64,000 nt of DNA from Laccaria trichodermophora. Taxonomy: Eukaryota; Basidiomycota; Agaricomycetes; Agaricales; Hydnangiaceae. The DNA is taken from NCBI GenBank assembly GCA_018417955.1, contig JACTVC010000005.1:496001-560000 (forward strand). The letters are read 5' to 3'. The notes below the pieces were generated by a model that saw only the letters and a program-made list of their open reading frames with translations, searched no databases and was not told the origin of the DNA. The position numbers were made by a program, and so were the translations under genes. Below, one piece after another: positions 12,070 through 23,939 of the stretch (the stretch's first letter is position 1; each line of letters opens with the position of its first letter).

Positions 12070-12296
12070 GACTTGAGCTTGACACAATCCTCCTCTTAGG
12101 GGTGGAGCCGTTAAGGGTAATTGGGCCATTATTAATTGTTCTGAACTACACACTCTTGGGAATTCAATTCTTTTCAGCTGGAGTGGAATAAGTAGATTAG
12201 TGGTGCGAAGAAGGCGACTGCAAAATCTTGATCACGTGTTGAACGCGTTCCCCAAATTCTTTGGGATATTATCGTGAAGATTTGTTTTCCTCCTCA

Positions 12297-14332
12297 ATGG
12301 CATCCAAGCAACCAACACAAATTCAGCAAGGCGTCACGAAGACTCTCTCTGGCGCCAATGCCGCCTTCAATGACAAGGTTCTTTAGCTCATTTTACTCGC
12401 AAACGTCCCTCATAATGCCTTGACACAGGGAAAGCCAATGGAACTTCGCCTGTCCAACATGGTCGCTGCGAAAGGTGCGGCGTCTCCCCGTCTTTTATAT
12501 GCATTTCGTTGCTTACCCTCTCTGTAGCTATCAGCGATGCAGTCAGGACCTCGTTAGGCCCCCGCGGCATGGACAAGATGGTATCAAACTCGCTTCTATT
12601 GCCCTCGATGAACATATCTCATCATCCCCCAGATTCAAACTTCAAAAGGAGAAGTCATCGTCACGAACGATGGGGCTACAATTCTGAAGAGTATACAGGC
12701 CCTCCATCCGGCAGCGAAAATGGTGTGTAACTATAAATCTTATCCGATGGCTCCAGGCTTTTATCAACTTTTAAGCTTGTTGATCTATCCGCTGCTCAAG
12801 ATATCGAAGCTGGCGATGGAACCACGTCTGTTGTTGTTTTGGCTGGGAGTTTTTTAGGAGCTGCAGAAAAGATGCTGCAGAAAGGCATCCACCCCACCAT
12901 CGTCGCAGAGTCTTTCATCAAGGCATCTGCTAAAGCTGTGGAGTATCTAACAGATATCTCGATCCCTGTTGATTTGAACGACCGGGCGAGCTTATTGCGT
13001 GCAGCAAGCACATCTCTGAATTCAAAGGTGTGAAATCTTCGATTTCTACTGTTCCTTGTGTTTATTATTTTGTTCGTTTTCAGATTGTTTCCCAATATTC
13101 CTCAACGCTAGCCCCCATCGCAGTCTCTGCCGTCTCACGTCTTGTTACACCCACGTCATCCAACGTGGATCTGCGGGATATCCGGGTGGTGAAGAAAGTC
13201 GGTGGGACGATCGAAGATACTGAGCTCGTAGAGGGGGTTGTCTTGAATCAAAACGTTGTCGTATCTGCTGGAGGGCCGACACGAATGGAGAAAGCAAAAA
13301 TTGCTATCATTCAATTCCAACTCAGTGCTCCAAAACCTGATGTGAGTCCTCCTGATTCCGGATTTTGTGCGTTGTTGACGTAGACTGGTTAGATGGATAA
13401 TACGGTTGTGATCAATGATTACAGGCAGATGGACAAGGTCATTAAAGAGGGGCGCCAATATATTCTGAATCTTTGCAAGAAAATCAAGAAGGCAAATTGC
13501 AACGTCCTTCTCATCCAAAAATCCATTTTGCGTGATGCCGTCGACGACGTTTCCCTCAATTTCTTGAAGCGCCTCAACATTCTCGTCGTCAAGGACGTAG
13601 AGCGTGACGAGATCGAATTCCTTTCAAAAAGTCTTGGTTGCAAACCCGTCGCGGATATTGACGCGTTTACCGAAGACAAGCTGGGATATGCCGATCTTGT
13701 GGAAGAAACGAATGACAATGGCGTCAAGGTGGTCCGAATCACAGGGGTGAAGAACCGAGGAAGGACTGTAAGCATCCTTGCCATGGGTAGCAATCATCTT
13801 GTCGTGGATGAGTGTGAACGGAGTCTACATGACGCTCTGTGCGTTGTCAGGTGTCTGGTCAAGAAACGGTAAAATCAACAGATTGTCAAAGGATTGTACT
13901 AACGTCTACTTCAGGGCGTTGATTGGTGGTGGCGGCGCACCGGAAATTCACGTCTCACGGTTGCTTTCACAATACGCACAATCTCTCAAGGGCATGGAAG
14001 CATATTGCTTCCAGGCGTATGCTGATGCGCTCGAGGTGATACCTACTACATTAGCCGAAAACGCGGGGTTGAACCCAATCGCAATCGTAACTGAACTTCG
14101 GAATCGACATGCCCTTGGTGACGGCAATGCTGGAATTAACGTTCGGAGGGTCTGTTGCTCCTTGTTCTCTTATTGAATTCCTATCTGATGATGAGTATTA
14201 CAGGGGGTGATTTCTAATATCCTGGAAGAGGAAGTCGTCCAACCGCTTTTGGTTACCACAAGCGCCATCGAGCTTTCCACTGAGACTGTTTGCCTCTTGT
14301 TGAAAATCGATGATTATGTTCAAGCAAGATGA
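12297..14332 (+). CDS. cct4: T-complex protein 1 subunit delta (CCT4)
   Basis: A subunit of the eukaryotic cytosolic chaperonin that folds actin and tubulin. The signatures are all present: [31 protein letters not shown], the ATPase motif [28 protein letters not shown], and the C-terminal [23 protein letters not shown]-like [26 protein letters not shown] and [14 protein letters not shown]. Delta identity is supported by the [16 protein letters not shown] segment and the [15 protein letters not shown] block. At least seven short introns interrupt it. It is preceded on the same strand by IPK1 and converges on a carrier gene with only about 200 bp between the stops. Confidence 0.95.
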
Positions 14333-14530
14333 TTAGAGTCAGCTTAGAGGAAAAGGGCATACTGTACATGGTAAAATAAACACTTTTGATGGAACCTCTC
14401 GAGCAAACAGAATGGATGAGCTGGATGAAGTTCGTATTGCACTATGCTACAGTTGCTTAATAAAATCTTGTCTAAATTATGTGGTTGAAGGGTCAACAAT
14501 AATGAGGAAAATATTGACGCTGGATTATGT

Positions 14531-16089
14531 TCATTCTACCTCCAGTGCAGGCGGTAGGTTGTCGATGTAATTTGCGGTCATGTCAAAAAGGGTCCAAAGG
14601 AGTCCGTGCGTTGTGATGCTCCGGAGGGCACTCACCCCGAGGCCACGATATAGCCGCATGATACCAGCAAGGAGTGGTTTAGGTAACTTGGGGTCAGGTC
14701 CTGACAAGGGTGTCAGGGAACACAAGCTGGAATGTCCGGCTGCCTACCTCGTATTAGACGGTATAGAGTTTCCCAGGGTCCACGATATTGCTCTCCAGCT
14801 AGAGCGCGCTGCTGTACTTTGGTTTTGACCCTGAGGGCGTTAGTAAATATATGAAAAAGGATCAGTTACTTCGCGAAATGAAGAACTTACACATCAAGAG
14901 GATAAATCAGAGCCCAAGATGTGACCTTTCATATTATTCAATTGACGCTTCAAGGCTGCTGATAAAAGAGGGGGAAAACCTTACACCAGACACAGAGCCA
15001 CAGACAAAAGGGACCAGCGATGAATGGATCGGTAGCCATGACGGAGTGACCCCCTGCTCTCCTGTGCGACTTCTGCCTAGCAAATGTCGCATACCGTCGT
15101 ACTCGAGAAAGTAAAGGGCCGTCCCAGATGTATCACGTACTATTAGAGGTTTCAAGGATGACGTTGCGAGAACTAAACAGAAGAACTCACGGAAATGAAG
15201 CCGAAAACCTGTGTATAGACCTCCAGTGCCATTGGCTCTGTAGATTTCTCTTACGGCTTCAAATGTTCCAGGGGGTTTTACCAAATGTATTCCCTTGGTC
15301 GCAGCTATGGTGTATTCCAGTTGACGTCTGACCTGAAGCAAACTTAGGGTGGGAGGTCGAACAGATAACAACGGATCCAACCTTGACGAGTTCAAACGCT
15401 TTCCAGTCAAGTGTCAAAACTTTGTCGTCTGCGATGGTGAAATAAAGAACATACGAGCACTCCCAAATGAGATCAACGCTCCGGACATTGCTCCACTGAT
15501 ACCACCGGTAAGGGCAGCGTCCAATATACTGTCTCGGCACAAGATATCATGAATAGCAAAGTGCTCCTTGGTGCGGGAATAGATGGTGAAGCTCGCAGCA
15601 CCTAAAGAAAGAGCTCGAGCTAACCCAACGGCATTTGAAAACGAGATAGAAGGGCACGCACGAACAAAGGAAATGGTCATGAGTGGTATCCAAAGCCCTC
15701 TATAAAAGCCCTTGACTCCCTCCTCACGATAGACAAGTGCGGCCAGTTTCGGTATTGATATCGACGTTTTCGTAGTCTGCAACCGGGACTTGAGGGAATC
15801 CAACTGTTCGCGGACGATGAGATCTGACTTGAGACCAAAACTATGAAACTGGATTCTCACTGGGTACCCAGCAAAGGTGGAAATGTAGCTTGCCGAGAGG
15901 GCACATACAACGGCCTTGTTTCCTGTCGGAAAAGAATCAAAAGGGATAGATAGGTTGAAACGGAGAATCTGTACGTCGTAGGACATCACTGAATGCAGCT
16001 GGATCATACAGAGGGTTAGATGTCCTAGAAAGCTGGGTCAATGAGAGTTGAAAAGAGAGAAAGCGCGTTGCCTGCCTGTTGCCATCCAT
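14531..16089 (-). CDS. Mitochondrial carrier (SLC25) family protein
   Basis: The first carrier repeat reads TFAGYPLDSLKSRLQTTKT (P-x-D-x-x-K/R motif) and the second SFGSAPFELVKVRRQLEY; both appear only after splicing. The C-terminal repeat ends with PLLAGIMRLYRGLGVSALRS. These proteins shuttle small metabolites across the inner mitochondrial membrane; the substrate is not identifiable. The N terminus starts at 16089 (MDGNRQATRFLSFQLS) and joins SNPLYDPAAFSDVLR to RNKAVVCALSAS. Two introns are multiples of three without stops (about 57 nt each, after GYP and after TISFV), so unspliced RNA would still be read in frame. A 17-nt exon (15382-15398, flanked by introns 15399-15454 and 15333-15381) supplies PFELVK. 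Confidence 0.85.
15382..15398 (-). other. 17-nt micro-exon of the mitochondrial carrier gene
   Basis: On the minus strand the exon encodes the end of a Pro codon plus F-E-L-V-K, completing the second carrier signature S-A-P-F-E-L-V-K-V. It lies between an intron of 56 bp (15399-15454, GTATGT donor) and one of 49 bp (15333-15381, CAG acceptor). Without it the signature motif is lost and the frame breaks. Confidence 0.8.
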
Positions 16090-16338
16090 AGAGCACGATT
16101 ACAGGGCTGGCCCACAGTCCAGCTTCGTGCGCTTGCACGACGATGTTTTTTTCCTTTTTTCAGAATGGTCAATACGATTGATTTCCGGGTAGAAGGGCCG
16201 TCGATTTGAAATTTACATATTAGAAGCGTTATGTAACGCCATACTACAATACAAAAAATGTTCTACATGATGATTATGGCTGCCCAAACGATGTATCCAT
16301 GCTGCTCAAACTGAACTCGAGTAATTATCATATCTTCT

Positions 16339-19300
16339 TCAAGCAAGCCCCACTACCCCCTCCTCCCAATCCAACTTGGACACGCACCCAACAGACCTGC
16401 ATACTGGGCATGACACCTCAACTCCATTGCCTCCTACTACCGCTTCCCCACCTTTCAGTGCGACCCGTTCTGCACTTACTAGGCACGACGAATGAAATGT
16501 GTGTCGGCACACCTGACCTTCTTTGTCTACAACGGATTGAATAGACAGCTGCTTTAGGTTCCCCACGTCCAAGAATGGTTCTTCATCAGATGGTCCAACT
16601 CCACAAGATATATCGTAACATCTCAAGCCAGCTTCACGCTCCCGTCGCTCGATGCGCTGCCGGAGGGTAGGGCCAGGTGCGGGAGGTGGTGTCCACGCCT
16701 TCTTCTCCCTCCCTGGAACATCGGCGTCTGAATGTACTGCAAATCCAGGTATACTTGCGGCTGCGCCAGGCATGTCAGCAAAACGATTGAAGAGCTCCGC
16801 AGGGAACCCGGGAGGCAAGTGTGCCCAAGGATTGTTGGCAGTCGGCGGTGCTTGGGTGGTTGCATTCGCTGTGGCACCAGCTTCAACGTTAGGCGTGCTC
16901 CCAGCTGGCGCCGCACTCGCACTTGTTGCCCTTGCCCTTGGTCCAGGTTGATCTGGTGACTCTGAAGTAGAGGCAGCAGCGTTGGTGAGAACCCCTCCGA
17001 ACAATCTTGAAAACGCTTCTCCCATTGTCCTCCCTGTCCCCGCAGCAAAATGAACCCCGTTTCCAAGATGATTGAGACCAGGGAAAGGACCAAACTGGGG
17101 AAAGGAAGGCCCGGGATTCACACCTGCCTGAGGTTGAGGCGGATTCGGCGGTGACGAACGTGGAAGGGTCTCATCGGCACTGGTAGCGACAGGCTCAGTG
17201 TTTGTCGGCCCGGATGGGGCTGCGACAGGAGCCACAGGCACGGTACCACCACCTGTTGCTGGAGCGGCGGGAGCAGGATTTGTACCCCCACCAAATCTGT
17301 TCATCAATAATCTTTCAAGTTCCTCAATGGCGCCCAAGTCATCCTCCATCCCATCGTCTTCCGGTTCCACAGGGGCATCTGCGGCACGAGTGGCGGAAGG
17401 CACTCCTGGATGTGGACCTCCAAAGATGACGTCGAATCCGATGGTCAAGAACTCAGCATGCACATTTTGTCTGGCAGTCGTTTGGGGTGGGGGCGGAGGA
17501 CCTCGATTAGTGGATGGCGCGGTGTTGGCTTCAGGTGTAGAGCCAGTAAAAAGAGCCGCTGTTTCGGAAGGCGATGCAGCAGAGGGTTGTGTGGGAAGGG
17601 ACGCAGAGGGTGGCGCTGGTGGCTGATTGCTCGCGTTAGATTGAAGGTTGCCACCAAATTCGGGAAGATGGGGTAATGCCATTGCCTGTGGCTGATCTAA
17701 AATATTATTCGCATAGTAATGAGCAAATACTGGAAGAAGCGAGGAACGCATATATTCACCCAGAGAAATCGGGCCACCAGCGGCTAATGCGCCAAACACG
17801 GGGATTGGCACGATAAGGGGCGTACCATTCTGTATGCTAGTGGGTATTTGGGAAAGTCCACTACGCCCAAGAGGCGGTTCGGAGCCCGCTCTTCGTAGAG
17901 GTGCGGTCGGGGAAGTGGTGCCAGGGCTAAAATTGACGGGTCCATTCTGCGGAGCATTTCCACCTGGTGTTGCATTTGGATCGGTGCCAGGAGCCGCGGA
18001 TGCGGCGTTGTCCGCTGCACGCCTTCTACTCCTGGGAGTGTATGTCAGATTCTCAGGATCAATATTGAATCTACACGTTGGGCATGTTGTTTGCCGCGGA
18101 CCAGAGAACCATGGGATCAGGCATGACGCATGAAAGACATGTGCACAGGGAAGAGTGACAATCTTGGGTTGCAGTTTAACTTCTTCCTGAGTACTCGACG
18201 ACGAAGAGGGCAACGATTCGTTCGTTTTGTCTGTTGATGCTTCTGTTTCTGTGCTGGCCGCAGAAGGATTACCAAAACCAACGCCGTCTCCATCCAACAG
18301 TTTGTCCCAGCAGATGGCACATCCACTATCTCCCCCACTAGATTCGTCATGTCCCATCCCACCTCCAGTGCCACCAACCCTTTCCAATCTCCTCACCAAA
18401 CCCACAGGAACTTCTTCCAGACCTTCTACAAGCTTCTTTGCCCGCCCAGGATCATCTTGTTCCCGCTCTCCAGAAAAGCCAAATGCTTGACCTATTGCGC
18501 CTAAACGTGCCAAAACCTCCGCAAAGCTCCCAGGGTCGAGGAATGCTTGTGGTTGTGCCCCAGGTACATGCGCGTGTGCTTGTCCTTGACCACCATTTGC
18601 GAGGTCGCTTAGCTGAGTGGGGTTAGCAAGGTCGATTGTTATCGCGAAACCGCCAAACATCTGCTGAGGAGTCTGCGGAGCTCCAGGTGGGGCAGGGTTG
18701 GCCTGGGGAGGATTGACTCCGCCGGTTGTCGTGTTTTGTGGCATCATGTGCTGGAAAAAGCGGAACGGCTGATTGTTACCTGCTTGAAGTGGAACAATAG
18801 AAGGTATATTGAAGGTGGCACGGATGTGAGGTAGAACAAAAGGCGGTTGGTGGGGCAATGGTTGTGTTTGTGTGGGGGTTTGTGATTGAGGCAATGGTTG
18901 AGAAGGAGTTGAGGCAGGCAAAGAGGTGGTCTCATTGTCATTAGCACTACCAATGCGTTGAGAGGGATGCCTACGGTCACGCTCCTCGTCCCCGTCATCC
19001 TCAACCCGCTGACGTCGGTTGTTTACACGGGGCGGGGAACCAATGGGTTCGAGGCCGGGCATATCGGAGTCAACATCGTCTTCGTCTGTCCATGCAGCGT
19101 CACCATCGTCATCGAGTGCCTGCATCTGCACCTCGTTTGCGTCACGATCCGAGTCTTCCGAGTCTGAATTAGAGGAATTTGAAACTGACTCCAGCTCTGG
19201 CATACTGTCCTCGTCTTCTTCTTGATTCATATCAATGTCGGTCGCTTGGGCGGTAATTTCTGGCGCTGCGGATGCTTCTAGATTAACAACGGGGCTGATG

Positions 19301-19404
19301 GGCTCCAAAGGCGGTATGTCTGTCATGATATGTTGATCCTGCTGGTCGTTGGAATGAGAAAGAAGAACGCTTTGAAGAGATTGAGGGAGAGAATGATTAT
19401 CCAT
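16339..19404 (-). CDS. Large intronless RING-H2 protein, probable E3 ubiquitin ligase
   Basis: One uninterrupted frame of about 1,021 residues from ATG 19404. The N-terminal 150 residues are acidic and Ser/Asp-rich, followed by long Pro/Gln/Thr-rich linker. A RING-H2 finger lies near residues 362-446: C-A-I-C, an insert of about 45 residues, C-A-H-V-F-H-A-S-C, then C-P-T-C. At the C terminus a second zinc-binding region shows C-R-H-T-F-H-S-S-C-L and C-P-V-C. Between them are low-complexity segments (PAPAAPATGGG type). RING-H2 fingers recruit E2 enzymes, so ubiquitin transfer is likely, but the substrate is unknown. The frame is unusually long for a gene with no introns here, where most genes carry an intron every few hundred bases. 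Confidence 0.8.
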   Translation of the reverse strand: MDNHSLPQSLQSVLLSHSNDQQDQHIMTDIPPLEPISPVVNLEASAAPEITAQATDIDMNQEEDEDSMPELESVSNSSNSDSEDSDRDANEVQMQALDDDGDAAWTDEDDVDSDMPGLEPIGSPPRVNNRRQRVEDDGDEERDRRHPSQRIGSANDNETTSLPASTPSQPLPQSQTPTQTQPLPHQPPFVLPHIRATFNIPSIVPLQAGNNQPFRFFQHMMPQNTTTGGVNPPQANPAPPGAPQTPQQMFGGFAITIDLANPTQLSDLANGGQGQAHAHVPGAQPQAFLDPGSFAEVLARLGAIGQAFGFSGEREQDDPGRAKKLVEGLEEVPVGLVRRLERVGGTGGGMGHDESSGGDSGCAICWDKLLDGDGVGFGNPSAASTETEASTDKTNESLPSSSSSTQEEVKLQPKIVTLPCAHVFHASCLIPWFSGPRQTTCPTCRFNIDPENLTYTPRSRRRAADNAASAAPGTDPNATPGGNAPQNGPVNFSPGTTSPTAPLRRAGSEPPLGRSGLSQIPTSIQNGTPLIVPIPVFGALAAGGPISLGEYMRSSLLPVFAHYYANNILDQPQAMALPHLPEFGGNLQSNASNQPPAPPSASLPTQPSAASPSETAALFTGSTPEANTAPSTNRGPPPPPQTTARQNVHAEFLTIGFDVIFGGPHPGVPSATRAADAPVEPEDDGMEDDLGAIEELERLLMNRFGGGTNPAPAAPATGGGTVPVAPVAAPSGPTNTEPVATSADETLPRSSPPNPPQPQAGVNPGPSFPQFGPFPGLNHLGNGVHFAAGTGRTMGEAFSRLFGGVLTNAAASTSESPDQPGPRARATSASAAPAGSTPNVEAGATANATTQAPPTANNPWAHLPPGFPAELFNRFADMPGAAASIPGFAVHSDADVPGREKKAWTPPPAPGPTLRQRIERREREAGLRCYDISCGVGPSDEEPFLDVGNLKQLSIQSVVDKEGQVCRHTFHSSCLVSAERVALKGGEAVVGGNGVEVSCPVCRSVGCVSKLDWEEGVVGLA

Positions 19405-19573
19405 GGTATGTATGGTGGCCAGCGTTTGACCAGCGTCGATGGTCGTTTGGAGCAGAAAGGCGTGCTTACACACAATTATTCTTATCCATTGTTTGTCAAA
19501 GTCATCTGTTACAAACAACGTCAAACGAGAAGAAGGATCCAGAAGCTACACAAAAAATCTATTCAGAATCAAT

Positions 19574-22500
19574 TCAGAATCCCCCTACTCTCTTCTTACC
19601 CCCTTTCTTTTTACCAGGCCGACCACCATACGCTCCTGGAAGTACCTGGGTGCTTGCCACCAGCTCCTGTGACCAGGTCGGTACACCACTGGCAAGGTTC
19701 TGCTGTGAACCAAAGTCGACGGTGTTCCGAGGTAGGAAGGCAGAAGTAGATGGTAGAATCTGCGGGGGAACTTGAGATACTTGAGGTGTAGCTGAGATTT
19801 CGGTTGGCTGTGTGTGTGTCATACGACGAACTGGTTGCGAATTAGTGCTCCCATCATAGACGTCCAGATAAACGTATTTTTCTGGATCACTGCCAATGTC
19901 CCAATCTTTTAAGAGCAGGCGAACGCCAAGAGGCGAGGTGAAGTCTTCTGGGCCATCTTCAACAGGCTCTTTCTGCACAGGGCGCAAGTATCCGAAGCTG
20001 ACAGGGGGAGGTTCATCCTCAAGGGAAAGGGCTTCTGTCATCACCTCAAGTGCTTGTCCGGCGTCCTGCGATTTGGAGAATGACTCGCTTGAAAAGACGT
20101 CGCAAGAGAGTGCCATATCCAATACAAGTTGTTCTCGAGCAGTAGATTCCAGCCTCACCGAAGTAGAAGATCGGTCGGTGCCGTCTGCTAAATCGTACTG
20201 GTGCAAAAGTTCTTCGAGCTCCCCAATGTTTGATACCAACGTCCCATCAAGACACGTCAGAGTGGGAGCGATGTTGTGATGCCACAAAGCCCCGGACTCG
20301 AGTGATACCATCGGCAATCGTCCTTCAGTCAAAGCGCGGTAACCTTGCCTAGAATTCAGGACACAGCCAGCGAGAAAATCTGCTCTAGAAGCCTGCCCGG
20401 GCTCCGCGCTAGTTCGAAAAGCAATGTCATACCTAGAGAAAGAGAAAGTCAGCGACAGAATAGATCGAAGTCGGCTTCTTGCAATTACGTCGTCAGCATG
20501 GTTTCAAAAGGGACGTCTTCCTTTTCCCAATACGAGGGAAGGCGCTCCATCAGCGCAGAAGCAGCACCATGTTGTTCTTCTTCGTCAAGCTCAACATCAT
20601 TGGACAGCAGTTGGAACAAACCTGGGCCCGATACCTGGTCAAAGATGCAGCCCCGTGAAATTAAAAGATGTTATGCACCTGCGTATGCTGGTGATAGATC
20701 AATTCGACTCACTTCCTGGACACCCAGCGGACCAGGATCAGGAGGAAGCTTCGAAAAGTCGGAGGAATTTGCCTGGAGGTCGCCTGAGGGCAGAACGCTG
20801 ACTGGGCTTTCTTTATGGTCATCGGAAAAGAGATCATAGCATTGTACGGACCCCCTTTCAGACAGTCTTACTAAGCTCAACGATGGCTTGGTCGCGTTGG
20901 TCAGTGACTGTTGAAGAAAGTTTTGTCCAGCGTAACGACCCCAGTTTCCCGATCCAGGTACCAGAGAGTAAGGCGGGGACGCCATTCGAAATAGCCCATC
21001 ATTGGAACGACCAGCATCGTAGACAGAGACTAACCCGTTTTTTCGCGAGCTGAGAAACGTAAGTGCTAGAGGTGAATGGTTCACATAGGTGTGCAAAAGT
21101 GTTGAAAACGCTCACGAGTGTCAAGACTGATTGTCCACGTTTCCAAACAGCGATCAAACTCTCGATTATGCCGATAGGAGAGCAAAGGCTTGCTCGGATA
21201 TCTTTGATCGATCCAGGAGATATCTTTCGTTGAGCATAACCGGAGAATGTTATCGTCGGAAATATCTTCGATGGATGTGAAGAGCTCATGGGACCCTGCG
21301 ATCGAAAAAAACTTGTTGATTGATTGACTCTTGACGAAATCAGCACGTATTACAGGACAAGCATCTGGAGACGCACTCTAATATCAAACATTTCGACATC
21401 CTTGCTGGATAGAACAGCACACTCAGAAACTTTCCCGGAGATCGCAATACGCCAAAATGGATTTTCAACGACGCCGTCGCCCAGGGAATTATAGAGGACT
21501 CTCCTGACGGAACGGTGACTCCACAGCATGTAGGCGAACTCTTGGAGCTTACGACGATTTGGAACCATTTGAGAAATTCGTCTGGTGAAGTGACCCTCGG
21601 TCGTTCACAGTAATTACTTCGTACGCAGTACCGGTAAGTTTCATATCCATCATTTCATGATTTCCTATATCTGCGCGCGATAGTGTCCCAAGGTTTTCCA
21701 AGGGAGAACCGCTTGATTCTAGACGCAAAATGGAGGTGGACCCGTGGGTACGCACAGCAAGACAGGGAGCTATAATATGGTTGTAGTTAACTCTCCGTCG
21801 GAACTACTTTGAATCACAAAGTACGCTTCACCTGCATCGGTTAGTACTCGACTTGGTGATACAATGAGCTGTATAGGTGTAGAAAATGAATGTGCAGGGA
21901 GTACCGAGGGCTGAATCTTAACACCCTTCTTTGCAGAGACGAAGGATGACAGGTCTAGTAATAGATTAGCAGCAATAATGATGTCGTATTACTTTCGACT
22001 TACTGAGCTCGCGTCTCAGCTCACCCATTGGAAAGGCAATATATCCCCCTCGATCAGATAATGAGAGGGTTGATATCAAATTTCTCGCGTAAGGATCGAA
22101 GTCTTCGCGTTGACGTGCGAGCATCGTTTCTTCAGTAATTTGGTCGCGGATGAGCTCTGCAGCGATGTCCACGTCTGGCAAGAAGGTGCGCAGGAAATTG
22201 GCCTATCTTTTTATATCACTGAAAACGAAAAAAGTAAAGTAAAGAACGAGGCGTACACCTTGCTCCGCGTGTTGTAAAACACTGAGGCGGGGAATTTGTG
22301 AAGGTCCAGATCGGGTGGAGGGGAAAACAGCAACAGGATTGCCAATCCTTAAACGCCTTTCCGAGCTATCTAAATTGAACGTGAACTTTTAACGCGTCAT
22401 AGTCTTCTTTACTCACCTGCAAAGGGTCCCTTAAAAATCGATCCCCAAGTCAAACGGCCGTCATTCTCTACAAGGGTGATAGCTCCAGTCATCCCTGACT

Positions 22501-22600
22501 CAAGGTTTGGGTAGCATCGACGCGACAGCTTATCCTTGGTTTTGCCTTTGGCATTTTGCAGGTTGGGGGCGACGGTACTGCTGCTTGGCCAGGATTCCAT
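19574..22600 (-). CDS. RRN6: RRN6-like RNA polymerase I transcription initiation factor
   Basis: Several exons read on the minus strand from ATG 22600 (MESWPSSSTVAPNLQNAKGK). The middle part has the repeated strand pattern of a beta-propeller (for example LALTFLSSRKNGLVSVYDAG and SLVRLSERGSVQCYDLFSDD). The last exon (from about 20332) is acidic, then Pro/Ser-rich, and ends in a basic tail GKKKGGKKRVGGF, like the C-terminal tails of fungal RRN6-type proteins. RRN6 is part of the core factor that recruits Pol I to the rDNA promoter in the nucleolus. The assignment rests on the propeller layout and tail and is moderate; another nucleolar propeller protein is possible. Exon edges in the middle were not all resolved. 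Its start faces the uL3m gene with 101 bp between. Confidence 0.58.
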
Positions 22601-22701
22601 TCGAGGATGTACTTGAACATTAGTTGAGAGGTCACATCAAATTCCAAGTCCGCCAAAATATTTGACAAGGCTCAGGTCGTCACTTGGTTTTTAAATCACA
22701 C

Positions 22702-23866
22702 ATGCTCAAACTATGGTCGACCAGCAAGCCACGGCCGGCAACCCTCTTACTAGTTAAAAACCTACATTCTTCGATCGTTTCAAACGCGGCCAGCACCTCG
22801 ACTTCCTTGAACGTGACCCCCAAATGGACGCCAAATTCCATTCGAACAGGTGTTATTGCTCGAAAACGGGGAATGACCGCACTTTGGAACGACCAAGGTG
22901 TCCGTTATCCTGTGACCGTGCTCCAGGTTGGTGCTATTGGCTTGAAATACGTTCAGTTATGACACAAGGCCCGACACCAGCTTGAAAATTGTCAAGTCAC
23001 TGCAAACATACGGTCCACTCGTAGAAACCATACGGAATACCACGCTATACAAGTTGCAGCGTCAGATAAGCCGGCCAAAGGTACTACAAACCAAATGCTC
23101 GGACATTTTCGGAAAGCTGCTGTACCTCCAAAGCGAATTGTCAGGGAATTCCCCATAACACCGGACGCTCACATCCCAGTTGGTTAGTTGGGTTTCAGTT
23201 ATTTCCTAATACGCCACCAAGGCTAAGACATATGTATAGGTACGACTCTGTCTGCCGTTCATTTTGTGCCTGGGCAGTTCGTGGATGTAGTTGCCAATTC
23301 GTGCGTGAACGTCTTTGGGTGCTCGTGCACTGTCCTTACCTTCATTCAAGTATCGGGAAAGGTTTTCAAGGTGGCATGAAAAGATGGGGATTCCATGGAT
23401 TGGCCGCGAGTCACGGTGTGTCCATTTCACATCGATCCTCTGGTTCAACAGGTCAGCATCAGGTGCGTGGTTGTGAACTCCTCATAGTCGGCTTGGACAA
23501 TGACGTGATAATTTTAAGGATCCTGGCAGAATTTTTCCCGGAAAAAAAATGGCTGGACATATGGGAAATAAGCGTATCACGACTCAGAATTTAGCGGTTG
23601 TTCGGGTGGACACTGCTCTGGATCTTATCTTCGTGAGAGGTGCTGTACCTGGAGTGGACAATGCCCATGTCCTTATCCGTGATGCGAAGAAGAAGATGCA
23701 GGCTTTGAGTCGACATAATCAAGCCAAGGGACTCTATGAGAAGGTGCTACCGAAGGGCGTGGATGACCTCCCGTTCCCCGCTGGGACAGCAGAGCTCGCT
23801 AAAAAATTGCCACCTATCATTGATGCACCGTCGTATCGTAGAAGCCCCTTCATCCCTCAGGAATAG
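22702..23866 (+). CDS. MRPL9: Mitochondrial large-subunit ribosomal protein uL3m
   Basis: A mitochondrial leader ([18 protein letters not shown], basic and hydroxylated) precedes the uL3 fold: [20 protein letters not shown] at the start of the conserved core, then the loop [19 protein letters not shown] with [10 protein letters not shown], followed by [18 protein letters not shown], and [11 protein letters not shown] at the end. uL3 lies at the peptidyl-transferase centre; the W/H-rich loop reaches the catalytic site. The first ATG is 22702; the frame upstream has no other ATG. Introns are short, the first at 22927-22980. Full length and intact. Confidence 0.92.
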
Positions 23867-23939
23867 TAGATATATTTTGGATCGAGTAATAGCCAAGAAA
23901 TATAATATACCTATAGGACTCGAGGCTTACTTGTACCAA

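Noticed and set aside
17198..17626. A 142-codon plus-strand frame rich in Gly/Pro/Ser
   Set aside because: Antisense shadow of the low-complexity linker of the RING protein.
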